This document shows, one piece after another, positions 1 through 14,200 of a DNA stretch of 64,000 nt. The stretch spans positions 620,001-684,000 of the forward strand of contig JAWRVZ010000239.1 of the NCBI GenBank assembly GCA_037043235.1, read 5' to 3'. Every line of letters begins with the position of its first letter. Within the stretch, counting starts at the first letter, position 1. The position numbers and the translations under genes are program-made. The notes under the pieces are model-generated. The model did no database searches. It had not been told where the DNA came from and was given only the letters and a program-made list of their open reading frames with translations. The stretch comes from Rhodeus uyekii. Lineage: Eukaryota; Chordata; Actinopteri; Cypriniformes; Acheilognathidae.

Positions 1-49
1 TCTAATGATAGATATACATTGTATACAGCATCCACAATTACTGTGGACA

Positions 50-948
50 AAAACTGTGGCCAAAAGTTTTAAGACTGACACAAATACTAATTTTCACAAA
101 GTCTGATGATAGTTTGGGTATACTCCAGAATCTTATGTAGGATAAGATTCCCAAGCGGATCATCAAAAACTTCAGTTGTTGTGAGGAAGTCTATCAGGGC
201 GCCCAACAAAGTCCAGCAAGTATCCAGGACCATCTCCTAAAGTGTATTCAGCTGTGGGATCAGGGCACCACCAATGAAAAGCTTGTCCAGAGAAGAATCA
301 GCCATCAGCCCTGTCATACCAAAAGTAAAGCATCCTGAAACTATTCATGTGTGCGGTTACTTCTCCGCCAAGGGAGTGAACCAGCACTCACAATTTTGCC
401 CAAGAACACAGCTATGGAAAAATAATTCCTCCTCCAAGAGTAACTTATCTCAATCATCCAAGAACGGTTTGGTGATGAACAATGTATTTCACACCATGAT
501 GGAGCGCTTTGCCATAAGGCAAAAGTGATAACTAAGTGCTTGAGGAACAAAACATTGAAATTTTGGGTCCATGGCCAGGAAACTCCCCAGACCTTAATCC
601 CATTGAAAACTTTTGGCTAATGCTCAAGAGGCGGGTGGACAAACAAAAACCCACATTCTGACAAACTCCAAGCATTGATAATGCAACAATGGGCTGCCAT
701 CAGTCAGGATGTGGCCCAGAAGTTGATTTACAGCATGCCAGTGCGAATTGTAGCGGACTTGAAAAAGAAGAGTCAACACTGCAAATGTTGAGTCTTTTCA
801 TACACTTAATGTTATTGTAATTAAAAGCCACTTATGAATGCTTGTAATTATGATTCAGTAGACATAGTAACATCTGACATCAAGCTTTAAAACAGTGAAG
901 CAGAAAATGTATATTTGTGTCGTTCTCAACTTTTGGCCACGGCTCAGT
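50..948 (+). mobile_element. decayed Tc1/mariner-type element
   Basis: Ends form inverted repeats: CTGTGGCCAAAAGTTTTAAG near 53-72 and CTCAACTTTTGGCCACGGCT near 926-945. Interior shows transposase remnants broken by stops and shifts, such as a NSPDLNPIENFW-like box near 585-615. It shares its terminal sequence and much of its body with the inverted copy at 40117-40950. Non-functional; lies in an nrk intron. Confidence 0.75.
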
Positions 949-1470
949 TAAGATCAGTGTTCATTACTACACCATAAGAAAGAGACTAGGCAAAAATGGC
1001 CTACATGGGAGAGTTCCAAGACGAAAGCCACTGCTGAGCAAAAAGAACATTAAGGCTTATCTCATTTTTGCCAGAAATCTTGATAATCCACAAAACTTTT
1101 GGGAAAATACTTGATCTTTCTGGAAGGGGTGTAAAAGTAACACCATATTTCAGAAAAAGAGCATCATACCAACAGTAAATATGGTCTGTGGCTATTTTGC
1201 TGCTTCAGGACATTGCAAGTTATCGCAAACGCTTTATTGCAGTTATTGCTGCTAAGGGTGGCCCATCCAGTTATTATATTTAGGGGACAAGCACTTTTTC
1301 ACACAGGCCTATGTTTGGATTTTGTTTTCCTTAATTTAAAAAATGCATTTTGTTTGAGTAATATTTAAATTTGTTTGGTGATCTGAAACATTTAAGTGTG
1401 TTAAACATGCCAAAAAAAGAGAAGAAACATGGATGGGGGGAAAACTTTTTCACACTACTGTACATGCTAT
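949..1470 (+). mobile_element. second Tc1-type transposase remnant
   Basis: The frame at 917-1114 reads TIRKRLGKNGLHGRVPRRKP, the typical N-terminal DNA-binding region of Tc1 transposases, then LDNPQNFWENT and a stop. Downstream the catalytic part is gone. It abuts the previous element, so one may have inserted into the other. Right limit approximate. Confidence 0.65.
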
Positions 1471-2045
1471 GCTGATGAAAATGACCTGCTCTCCTGGAAA
1501 AGCATAATTGTGTTCTGCAGGGTTAGATAATGCAATGGTTTGCATCAAACAGTGCTGAACTGCATTCAAGTGGAAATGCAACAGGATCTGTTAGTTCTGC
1601 TCCGTTGTTCAGCCTAATGGCTGAAAAACTATGGAGTGTTTTAATAACCTGCACTAATAAAGCGCTAATAATAAGACCAGAAAAGTGCATTGGGAAAGTA
1701 AATATTGGTATAGATTGTATGTTGACTTGAGAGGTGAGATTTAGATTAGTGAACTATAGTAGATGACTCTGAAGGCTAAATGATAACAAAATGGCATCAT
1801 CAGCAGGCAGCTCAAATGATGTTTGTACAACAATAACCAACTGTTACGTAACTATAAGTTGATTTGTGACCCATAAAATTATTGTGGTCACTGAGTGTCA
1901 CCCGTCGGGTTAATGTGCTCTGTCAGTAGTCTCCACATGCCAGATGGCATGAAAGCCCTGAGTGACATTTTGTACAGATTTGTCAGCATTGCCCTTTTCT
2001 TAGGTTTGGTCATTTTTCATGTAATTTGCCTTGTGTACCGTCTAG

Positions 2046-2232
2046 CTCTATAGTGAATCTTCCTGGAGAGTCCATGTTAAGACGAGAGTTCCTGCGTCTG
2101 CAGCAGGAGACAAACTCACAAACACAACTACTCCAACAAGTACATAACCAAGACAACTACAAGAGACAACTGCTCGCGGACCGACAGAAGAGAATCCAGC
2201 AACAGCAGGAGGAAAGACGACGCCTCGAAGAT
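2046..2232 (+). CDS. nrk: nrk exon 1 of window (coiled-coil part)
   Basis: Reads SMLRREFLRLQQ and RQLLADRQKRIQQQQEERRR, Gln/Arg/Glu-rich as in the coiled-coil region after the kinase domain of NIK-family kinases. Donor GTAGGA follows GAT in phase 0. The acceptor is uncertain: AG at 2044-2045, or AG at 2052-2053, which would move the start to 2054. Confidence 0.8.
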
Positions 2233-5200
2233 GTAGGAGAATTTTTCTTTTTCTTTCTTTTTGTTTGTTTGTTTAAAGATTGTGTAATGAGTGCATGAGT
2301 ATATTTCAGGCACGAAATTGAAAGTGTTTGTGCTACTCTTCTTTGTTTTACTCTGCAACACCTGGCTTTGTTACGATTTTAGGGTTTGTTTGCTTTGGAA
2401 TTTCAGTGTCCTTTCAAACTTTTGAAAGTGATGTTGTTTATGTCAGTTGTAGCATGGTTTACTATAAGTTCTTTGTCCTTTATTCTGCATTTCTAAATCT
2501 TTTAAGTCTGTATTCTAGCAGTCAAGCGTTTGGAGACATTTGAGTGAAGTTGTTTTTCAAAATTTTAAAAACCCCTTTCCCTGAAATTCCTTTTGTTGGT
2601 GAAATCAAAATTGCACCATCATGCAAAAGTCTTTACAAACGTATTTTTATGTATTTAAAAATCAGATGAGTTGAAACAGAAGTTAAGGAAAAGCTGGATT
2701 GGGGGTGCTCCAAGCGTCCAAGCTTGGAAAGTGTCCCAGCTTTCCTGTAGCTCAATCAGTTAAGCATTGATGTTTACAACACTAAGGTCATGGTTTTAAA
2801 CCCAGGGAAAGTAGGAACTGATTCAATGTGTTTCTTTGAATGCAATGTAAGACGCTTTGGATAAAAGTGTCTGCCAAATGCATAAATGTAAATGTACATA
2901 CATTTGAAAGCTGGAATCTAGACCATTTGTGTTATTTCTTTACTATTAATGTATAAAACAGTAAAATTAAGAACATGTCAGTTCATAGCCAATGTGTTTG
3001 TGTTTGGAAAGCACCAGGAAAGGCTGTTACACGAGACCGGACTCCAGTGGCCAGAGCTTCAGGAGATGTTATGGCAAGAAGACCCTGATATCCCAGAGAA
3101 AAGCAAAAGAAATCACAAGAAACCGGTTAGAGTTTATAAATTGAATTTTCCTTTTTCATTAGAATGTTTTGTCAAACAGTTACAGTCTACAATGCTCTAG
3201 ACTATTCTAATAGACTATATTTTTTATAAATCATAGTTATGTATGCATTCATCACTACGTGTGTGTGTGGTTATTGTGCATTTCTTGAATATACAGTGTA
3301 ACTCAAGGTCAGGTTGGTTCATTTTCTCACAGCAGTTCTCACTAACTTGACAAGTAAATGAAATCAAACTTATCACTAATCAAAATGAATCACACAGCAT
3401 AAATGCCATCATTTATGTTATACAAGTAGCGTGGTTTTAAATTTCCCATTCTGTGGATTAAGTTAAGAGAAATTATTAATGAGTTGTCAATGCAACAAGT
3501 GGGCGGATTAGACATTACTGATCTGTAAATTCATACAGAAATGTTTTATCTCGTGGGCTTTTGATTTTATATTTCCTCACATTCATCTTTAACTCTTGTT
3601 TGTACTTTTTATGCATGATAAGACATGCAAATTTATTTATAGGCTATAGCTCATTTCCCACATGCACAAGTAATTTAGTTTTCGCTTTTAATTAGTTTAG
3701 GCTTCCTGTTTATAATAAATATTGTTTATAATAAATGACACTATAATTAGTTTATTTTATACTTACATTTTTCATTCTTGTTCTGTATACCGTCCAATTT
3801 GAGTAATTATTGTGGAGTGAGAGGAACTAAAATACATTAGTGTAAAATGTTTGTAAAGGTTTAGTTTTTTTACCAGTATTTTACATTTATTTCTGAATGT
3901 AATAATAAAATCTATACCAAAATTGTATACGACTATGCAAACTATCTTTCTTTTTGTTTTTCTCTCACAATGCAATTTTTTACCTAGTGCCACTTATATT
4001 CAAGTGAAAATATGGCAATTCAACATTTTGAATGTGTCCAAAACCTTATTTTCCTTCATGCTGTCTGTACTAAAGAGCTACTGTTATAAATGTTAACCTC
4101 AAACCTCACCACTGCTTTCCTGGTGTAATGTGCTGCTGTTTGTCTTTCATTCTCATTGGATTTCAGCCCAAAGACATTGAACATCACAGGATTGATGTTG
4201 AATCTGCATCTCTAAGTCTTTTTGCTGAACAGGTAAAGCCTTCTTTAATATTGAACAATTTAACAACAACTGCGTGATAATGCTTGTTATCCATTGCCAC
4301 TGAAGATGCATGTTCCATTGACTGATTATGCATGCTTGAAATTGTACGCTGACATAGAGACTATGCGCAATTATTTTACTTTATTTTTGAAAGTCTAAGT
4401 TACCAGGAGTGCTCCATTTCCCAAAATCCTAAGTAGAACCATTGACATCAATTGTCTCTGTGATCAGTTTTGTTCACAGTTCTTTTGAGAATTGCAGCCC
4501 AAGTAAGATTTGAAATTTCTCAGCACTGGTATTGGGTAGTAGCAGCAAATATACAGTAATACCTCGGTTTACGAGCGACTTGGTATACAAGCAAATCGGT
4601 GTACGAGCATGGAGGGTCGAATCGGTGTACGAGCATCGTATTGGTGTACGAGGAAAAATTTCCCTCTCCCATGCGCGTTTTTGTGTGGAAAAAGTCCTAA
4701 CGCTCAGCATCCTTGTGCGCATTTTTACATGAAGTATCCTAATGACAGCCTCTCATAACACAGTCAGGAGGTTCCAACCCCTTTATAACCCCTTAACTCA
4801 TTCATTGTCTGCATCATTCACCACAATGATACTTTTATAAGTGATTTACAGAAGTTTTTACCTCATATTCTAAACATTAATTAATTGTTTTCGCTATTGT
4901 TCAAGTAGTGAAATATACACATAGTACCTCTAAGCAGTAACTGTCATGGTTCATGAATTCAGTGTCTCCTAGTTCTGCCTGAGTTCCACCTGATTCATCT
5001 CTGATTTATATCATCTGCCTAGCTCCCCGCTTTCTTTCGCGCTCGTTCGTTCGTTTGTTCTCTCGCGGCTCCCGTTCGTTTGTTCTCTCGCGGCTCCCGT
5101 TCGTTTGTTCTCTCGCGGCTCCCGCTCGTTCGTTCTCTCGCGGCTCCCATGCTCCACGACTTTAACTCTGGATTATCACTTCGTTTGTTTTCTGCACTAT

Positions 5201-8200
5201 TATAATAAATTCACTCAATTGCTATCATCCTTGCTTTCCCCGCTCCCCCCTCCTCTCTCTCCTCCAAGCAGGCTGCTCAAACCTGAAGTGCATTACAGTA
5301 AATTGTCAAGTATTTTTAGAGTTTGTCAATTATTAATTAGTATTTATATGAGATCTTAATGGTTACAATTTTAACTGCAATTAATAGGGTAAAACCCAAA
5401 AAATATTTAAGATGGGCATTTGTGGTCATATGGAACAAATTAATTGATTTTTAGTGCATTCTTATGGGGAAATTTGTTTTGGTGTAAGAGCATTTTGTTT
5501 ACGAGCTCGCTCTTGGAACGAATTAAACTCGTAAACTGAGGTCTTACTGTATTTGTATAGTGAGGACTAAGCTGTTAATCTGACTGTTGTTCCAGGCAAC
5601 ACATTTTGTACAATCTTTTTCTCTCTCAAATAATACTGTATTTCATGTCTATTTAGTAGGAGTGATATTTTTATGTAATGAGCAGCTGCACTTCATTTTG
5701 GGGTCCTGATCCCCAAGTCAGGGTTTGTTTTGTGATAATGATATCCTTTCCTAGTGATGTGTGTTAATGTGTGTCTGCTTATCTCACACCATTAGGCTCA
5801 GGGCAGAAAACCCCAACGCACGCTTCCACGAGATCAGTCACAGCTGCTGTCGCTGCAGCACGATAAAGGACTTCAGCAGAAGAGCACTAGAGCCACCTCA
5901 CCGCAGGATGGGGTAAAACACACTGTTCGGTTTTAGGGTGTATCATGGTATTTCTGTCACCGTGTCTACATTTGTTTAACAGTGCATGTTGATTCTGATT
6001 GCCCTGTTTGTGAAACTCTGACATTCAGCTGGCAGGTAAACTGGAATCCCTTGACACCCATCTTGTCAATCTAAATAATATTGCTGTCAGGATTCCTCAT
6101 GTTCAGTCACGTCTGGGATCAGGAAGCAACTCCAGTCCTTGCACTCCAGCACTCCAGAGAGCTTCCAAACAGCCGGTACGAATCACAAATTTGACAACTG
6201 TCACTAAATCTGTTATTAAAGAGTCAAATTGTCATCTTCTGCAATAAAAGACCTTGATGCTCTACGACAACATACTGTAGATTTCTGGATGCAGAATTTC
6301 CTCCCCAAGACAAACTGTAGGATAAATATTAACAGTAAAATGTGGTGAAGTACTCAACAGTAAAATGTGGTCATGTCTGTCAAAGCTTGTGGCTCTGGAC
6401 AAGCTCTGGACATCTGCCTGAAGAATCCCATCATTTCAAATGAGAGGCTGCTAAAGTGTATTCCTGTTCCATTTCATCCTGAGTTTGAGTGATATATTTG
6501 ATCAAGGTTTGTTTTATGAATCTGTAACCGTATAATGCAAACTGTTAGGGCAGTAAAATCTTGCTAATTTGTGAGCACAAGTTAGTTGTTGGAGATTGTT
6601 TATATAGAGGTCTACGTCAAGTGCTGATTCCAGCAACAAGTCGTCTGTCCGTGGCAAAGGTGGTTTACTCCATCTTGTATTTTCATGACTTCTTGATGTT
6701 TTTGAAAATGGCATGCTTAATGTAGAAGAGATACCTTTCATAGCTTGTCAGTTTATTGCATTGTGTGTGGTTAAAGTCACAGCAGCAAAACATGATCTGA
6801 TAGAGGGTGAAAAGGGTTCAGAAATAACCGTTTTAGTTGTTCTGTTTTTAGGGGAAAACCTTGACTAACATTATAGGTGGACATCAGGGAGAAAATGGCA
6901 GGATTAAAAAAAATTAGATATGAAAGTTTTTTTCTTGTTTTCTTTATTTGTTTTCAAGTTAATTCATATTTATTTATTTTGATAGATACATACAGAACAA
7001 AATTTACAAAGCTTTATGAAAGCCAAATTCACTCACTCAAACTATGATGACACACTAAATGTGCGATGACAGCATTGCATACTGGAAAACACATGGTCAG
7101 TTAAAGGAGTTAACTGTTAACTGGCTCTTAATTTTTTGTTGATTTCAGAACATGAACGTGTGCTCCAGTCGAGAGATCCATCACAGCAGCTCTATGTCTG
7201 ATGTCAATGCTCCACTCTCTCCAACACAAGATGAAGTCTTCTTTAACCCTGATGATCTGCCGCCAAAGGTTTGTCCTTGACACATCATTTCAGTTATCAG
7301 CATGGGTTGTCCGATCTCCAAATAGAATAAATAGCATGACCTTTTTCAAAAGCAAAAAATGTAAACCTAAATCTATAACATACTATACCTTTCATTATAG
7401 TATTAATTCAATTTTCTTACAATACAATTTTTTTGCTGTGTCAGAAACATGTATATGTTGCAACTGCTAAAATTGCGGTCAAAACAGCTTCCTCTTCCAA
7501 AGGGAGGTGCCTTCCTTCCTATAATGTAACATATGTCAGGGGTGAAAGGAGGTCAAAGCTTTAGTCAGTCTGAACAAATGCTTAAAATACCCCCCATGAA
7601 AAAAAACTGGAGCAAAAATGAAGCAATCGGTTTATTTTTGCATTTATATTGTCTTAAGATTCCAGAACGAACAACATCAAAATTCAAAGACGTCACAAGC
7701 CATCACAGATATGGATCCAGGTAAGTTGTCTGAAATCCATGAAACGTTTTCAAACCCACATTAATTAGGCTCAAAATTAGTCCTCTGAAGCTCCTCGTTA
7801 TTTTCAGACGAGAAACTGTGGCTGTTTTTGTTTCTTGACTTTCCATTAGTGGAGATCGTCAGTCTTCTCTGGACAACAGTGTTAAAATGTCCTACTCCAC
7901 CAGCTCAACGAGCAGTTCACAGTCAGGTGTGTCTTTCTCTATCTCTAACTTATTGAAACCTGTATTAGAACAGAATAAGATCAGTTATTCAAGCATATGT
8001 CTTCTTTCACAGTCATGTAAACAATCTCATTCTTGCAGGTTACTGTATGCTGGATAGTCCAGCTCATCAAAACCGAAACGCTCAAAGTCCAGGAACATCA
8101 CCATCAAGCCAGGTGTGAATCTTTTTCATATCTGATAATGTTTCAGGGCTTAAGCCTGGAAGCTTATGCACTTTTACGCAGCTTTTTACGTGGAGACTCT

Positions 8201-11200
8201 TTATTTCCCCAACCAAATCTCTATCAGTAAAGGCCCTTTTAGGGCAAAGATTTTCTGCGTGATTGTCATTAAGTTCGTGGCATTCAATTTAGAATGATTT
8301 GCAGGACTGTATCTTTGTTGGTTTTTAAAATGAAACTGTCGTCTTCTTTAAGGGTTTGGCAATGAAGTCGCTCTTCAGCCCATTAATGAAGCTTGCAGAA
8401 TATTCTTCCTCCAGTGATGAAGATGACGAGAAGACTAGGTAATCTCACCTTTACGGTTTGCTCTCCTCTGAAAGTTGACAACTTATAAAACAATAAACAG
8501 GGTCAAAGATTACATATACTTCATGTCGTAACGTGACCTTAAGAGGTCAAGGGAGGTGCTAGAGAGATGCCAGTGAAGACCAGGATAGTCCAAAAGTGCA
8601 ATTTATTCCTTACAAAATTCAAGACCAGGGGTGCTCACTACAAATATTTCTAATCAAATAAAGAAAAAAATGAAGAAAAAATAAACAAACAAAAACATAA
8701 ATACACAACCGCTAGACTCAACGGACACTTGGTCTATATTACAAAGAACCAAATAAAATTTGCTTAAGCAGCACATGCAACAACTAACATAACTCACTGA
8801 ACCCCCTTCCTCCCAAAGGCTGAAAAGATCTGATTTAAATACTCCAAGTTCCCGCCAAAACTAGAATTGGACCAAACCATTGATGTACAGGGTAACACAA
8901 AACACGCAAAAACATTGAGCTCAAAGGAATTAGACATCTACAGCAACACAAAATAAACATTCATAAAATATACAACTAGTAAACAGATCACATGAAATAC
9001 TCCTACACAACATCTTTGTCAAAGAAACATTACATGTGAACATACAAAAAGACCCCACAAATGGTTCCTTCCAGTCCTTTAAATGTGTGACCCTGGTAGG
9101 CCTCGCCCCTTTAGGAAACCAGAGATCCTACCCGGAAGTAAACACGAGCACCCAGGCAACAGTAGATGGCAGAGGCGAGTGTTTGCATTTGTCAACTTTC
9201 AAATAAACGGTATAGTAGTTCAACTGTGTACTGTGGTTATTTAAATGAAACTAACAATGGAATTGGTGAATGAAGAGTGTGGTAAAATTTGATGACATGT
9301 GCACCTATCAACAAATATACACAACAGCACATTCATTTCCAAAACAGAAAGCAACCCAATGAATGATGCATACCATTAAACTTCTTGCAACATAAAATTG
9401 TTCTAATGTTTGACTGTGACCGTTACTGAAAAACTAAACATTGTACTCATGCACTCTTGTTGTCAGGACCCGGTGACGGTATAATTACTGCATCTCACCG
9501 TCACACACCCCCCCCCTAAAGTCTGTCACTCTTCCGAGTGGCGGGACAGAAAGTCAGCAATCACATTCAGGGCACCTGCCCTGTACTTCACCTCGAACTT
9601 AAACGGTTGCAGGGATAAAGACCACCGTGTAATCCTTGCATTACTGTCCTTCATTCGATTGAGCCACTGCAACGCTCTGTGATCAGTCTCTAAAGTAAAC
9701 TCGTTTCCGATCAGATAATATCTCAGAGTGTCCAAGGCCCACTTAATGGCCAGCGCTTCCTTCTCTACAGTAGAGTACTTAGTCTCTCGGGGAAACAGTT
9801 TGCGGCTTATATACTGTACAGGTCTGCGGCACTCTCCTTCGCCTTGTAGCAAAACCGCTCCCAGACCTACCCCTGAGGCATCAGTCTGTACAGTGAATGG
9901 AAGATCAAAGTTTGGGCTTTGTAAAATGGGATCTTGACACAAACAGTCCTTCAAATCATCAAAGGCCTCCTGACATTTGGGAGTCCATACCACTTTCTGT
10001 GGCTTGTCTTTCTGAGTCAGGTCTGTTAACACTGCCGCTCTAGTGGAAAAGTTAGGTATGAAACGTCTATACCAGCCAAGCAAACCCAGAAAAGATCTCA
10101 CCCTCTTCTTTGTTGTTGGTGGGGGGCAGGATCTTACAGCATCAACTTTGTCGACTTGCGGCTTTATCACACCTCCTCCCAGAACATAGCCCAGGTAGGA
10201 AACTTCAGGTTTCGCCAGGCTACACTTTTTGGCATTGACCACCAGCCCTGCATCTTGTATCCTTTGAAACACCTCTGCCACGTGTTGTAGATGTTCCTCC
10301 CAGGATGCACTGTAAATCACAACATCGTCAATATAGGCAGCTGCAAAGTCTTCAGTCCCAGAGAGCACTTGATCCATCAGCCGCTGAAACGTAGCTGCTG
10401 CTCCATGCAGTCCAAACGGCATGACCTTAAAATGATATAGCCCAGATGGGGCCCTGAAAGCAGTCAGTTCTTTAGCTGTGTCAGTCAGTGGAACCTGCCA
10501 GTAGCCTTTACACAAGTCTAATGTGCTCAGGTACTTGGCCTTACCCAAACGTTCCACCAATTCATCGACCCTAGGCATGGGATATGGGTCAAACGCTGAG
10601 ATGGCATTTAGCTTTGAAAAGTCAACACAGAACCTTAATGTACCATCTTTTTTCGGTACAAGTACAACCGGGCTGCACCACTCGCTCTTTGACGGTTCAA
10701 TTACCTGTAGATCCAGCATAATCTGAATTTCCTTCTTCAGGTCTGGGACCAGTCGTGCTGGAACTCTGCAGAAGGTCTGTCGGATAGGGCCTTGTGCCCG
10801 AAGACGAATGTCATGCTGTGTCACCTCAGTCTTTCCAGGCCTGTCACTAAAGAGACCTTCTGGTATCTTAGCTTCCATCTGGCATTTCTGCTCCGGAGAT
10901 AGATGGTTCAAGTTGGGTACAGTGGCAAGGCCTTTGTTGGATGGAAAATACTGTTCAATATCTTCCTCCTCATCCTCTACTGTCTGTGCCCATAACTGTT
11001 CTGCCACAGAAATCGGTTTGTCCAGCCATGGCCTGAGCAAGTTAACGTGGAACAACTGAGTCTTTTTGCGCCGGTCTGGCATGCTGATCTCATAATTGGT
11101 CTCTCCCACCTTTCTCAGTACCTCATACGGCCCTTGCCACTTTGCAAGCAGGCCATTGTCTGATGTTGGCAGGAGAAGCAACACCTTCTGGCCTGGTATG

Positions 11201-14200
11201 AGTGTCCTTTTCCTCGAAGACCTGTCATACCATGTTTTCTGCAGCTGCTGAGCCTTGGTCATGTTGTCATGGACGAATTCTGACATAGTGGCCATCTTCT
11301 CCCTCATTTTCAGAACATAGGATACGATGCTGGATTGCTCTCGCTGGTTGTCCCCCTCCCATGCCTCCTTAAGCACATCCAATGGGCCCCTTACTTGGCG
11401 TCCATAGAGCAGTTCGAATGGTGAATAGCCGGTTGAGGCCTGGGGAACCTCTCTATAAGCAAACAACAAGTATGGCAGCCACTGGTCCCAGTCCGAGCCT
11501 GTCTGTGATACAAATTTACGCAGCATGGACTTTAAGGTGTGATTAAAACGTTCCACCATGCCATCCGTCTGGGGGTGGTATGGTGTGGTCCTAATCGGCT
11601 GAATGCCTAACATGGCGTAGACCTCCTTGATCTGCTTGGAGGTAAAATTTGTTCCCTGATCTGTCAATATTTCTCTTGGAATTCCTACCCTTGAGAAAAG
11701 CTGTGTCAGAGCATTGACGATTTGTCTGGTCTTAACCTTTTTGAGAGGAAAAGCCTCTGGGTACCTTGATGCGTAGTCACAAATAACTAAAATGTAGCGG
11801 TTCCCTGTTCTACTCCTCTCTAAAGGACCAACCACATCCATTGCTATTCGTGTAAATGGTACATCAATAATGGGAAGACTAACCAATGGAGCCCTATCTC
11901 CTCTCTTGACCGGTGCAGTCAGCTGACATTCGGAACACGACTTACAAAAGTCCATCACATCCATATACAGCCTTGGCCAATAAAACCTACTGGAAACTCT
12001 TGCAAGTGTCTTTTGTTGACCCAAATGACCAGCCCAAGGAATAGAATGACCCATCTTTAACACCATAGCCCTTAACGAACTCGGAACTACCAATTGTTCT
12101 CCAGCACTACTCTGCCGATACAATCTCTCGTCCTTTAATATAAACTGTTCCTTGTCCAAAACGGCCTTTGACAACACTTCACGGTTAACTTTAGCAAACA
12201 ACGGTTTTAGAGAAACATCCTGCCTTTGCAGCTCTACAATGTTATGTGGTACGACCTCTAAACTGTCATCACTAGGCTTGGGAAGCTCCTCAACTATTGC
12301 TGTGCCTTTAACCTTTTGCTCGCGCTTTTCACTTCTTGTTTTTTTTACTTTAACAGTTTCAGCAAAAGGCAGTGGGTCTGAGCACTGTTTTGACTGCGCC
12401 CTTGTGACTACCCTTATGTCAGCTACTTTCTTGTCGTTATGAAACAAATGTGTTAACACTGGTATGTCCCTACCCAACACAACAGAGTAAGGTGCCTTAT
12501 CAACCACACCAACAGTCAGAAAGTAGGCTTGTCCCTCAATCTCTATTTCCAGATCGACAGTGGGATATTCACGCTCATCTCCATGAATGCACCGTACTTT
12601 CAAGCTGCCCTTATAGAGCGTTTGCACGCCTTCCAAGCATTCTGGTCTGACTAGCGTTTGGCTGGCGCCTGTATCTACCAAAGCTTTAAACCTTCTGCCC
12701 CCTATTTTTACTGCAATGACAGTGTCAATGTTGTGTTTTGCCTCATGCTGTGTGTCTAATGGCCTAGGAACATAGCAAAGATGTGAGTTACTGGCTGCTT
12801 GTACGGGGCATTCTGCCTTCTTGTGCCCTTGTTGACCACATGCATGACACTGAAATGGAGGTCTGTCTTTATATTGTCTCTCTGAAGTTTGTTGTCTTTT
12901 GTTGTTATTGTAGGTTTTAGCTTGCAAAGTCTGTGTGTTCAATACAGGACCCCTTCCATACCCCATCCACGACTTACCAGACGTACTGCTGGACTTGGCT
13001 TGAGTATACCCCAACTGGTAGGGGAAACGCCTTGCTGCAATGAATGTCTCAGCTAGCTCTGCGGCCTGCCTCGAAGTTGCTGGGTTATGCTCCTTAATCC
13101 ACGTTCTGATCTCAGGATTGAGAACCTTGAGGAACTGTTCAAGAACAATGAAATCCCCAATCTCTGCTTTAGACCTTTGCCCAGGTGTCATCCATTTCTC
13201 ATAAAGATCTTTTAATCTTGCTTGGAGTTCTCTAGGTGTTTCACCATCCTGTATGACGTTAGTTCTGAACCGCTGTCTGTAGATCTCAGAGTTAATTTCA
13301 TACTTGATCAACACAGCTCTTTTAACTGCATTGTAATCCAACGTGTCCATGATGTCCATGGCTACATATGCAGCCCGAGCCTTGCCTGTGAGAAGAGGTA
13401 CTAAATGTAATGCCCAGTCCTCTCTTGGCCACCTCCAAGCTTGAGCAATTCGCTCAAAGGTGGTCAAATAATGCTCAATGTCCTCATCTTCCTGGAGGGG
13501 TAGAATCTTTGGGCCTTGCCAGCTGATGTGAGAAGGTCCTTGCCACTGCCCGGTTGAAGCTGCTTGCGCTGATCCTGAGCCCTGGGCTCTCTGAATGTTG
13601 TCCTGAGTAGGACCTGTGGTACGATGCGTTGGCATTGCAGCAGTTGATGGTAGGGAAGAATCCTGAGCTGCCGCACCTCCCAATGACAGCTGGTCTTGTT
13701 TCTGCTGCTGGACTTCAGTTTGCAACTGAATGAACTGATGTTGTAAAGCACGCCATTTGTGGTCTTGTCGTTGGGCTTCTTTTTCTCGATGATCCTCTCT
13801 GGCTTCTTGTGTCTGCATAAATGACTGTAGCAACTTAGTCAGCTCTTCTATGCCTTCACCATGCTTTTTCTGTGGGGATGAGTCAGCACCCCTTTGATCT
13901 AGGTGTGATTCCTCCTGAGCCTCCTCAGATATCCTTAGCACTGTTGGTTTCTTGGGACCCATCCTGAAGTCACCACGTCACCCCCTACTGGACTGGACTG
14001 TCCGCTGCCACCATGTGTCGTAACGTGACCTTAAGAGGTCAAGGGAGGTGCTAGAGAGATGCCAGTGAAGACCAGGATAGTCCAAAAGTGCAATTTATTC
14101 CTTACAAAATTCAAGACCAGGGGTGCTCACTACAAATATTTCTAATCAAATAAAGAAAAAAATGAAGAAAAAATAAACAAACAAAAACATAAATACACAA

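Noticed and set aside
2741..2810. tRNA gene
   Set aside because: A and B box resemblance is there, but no intact cloverleaf and the SINE tail follows. The same applies to 45960-46010.
5047..5150. CRISPR array
   Set aside because: Head-to-tail 26-bp units without spacers, in vertebrate DNA inside a MITE. A minisatellite. The 150-bp units at 32600-33048 are also plain tandem repeats.
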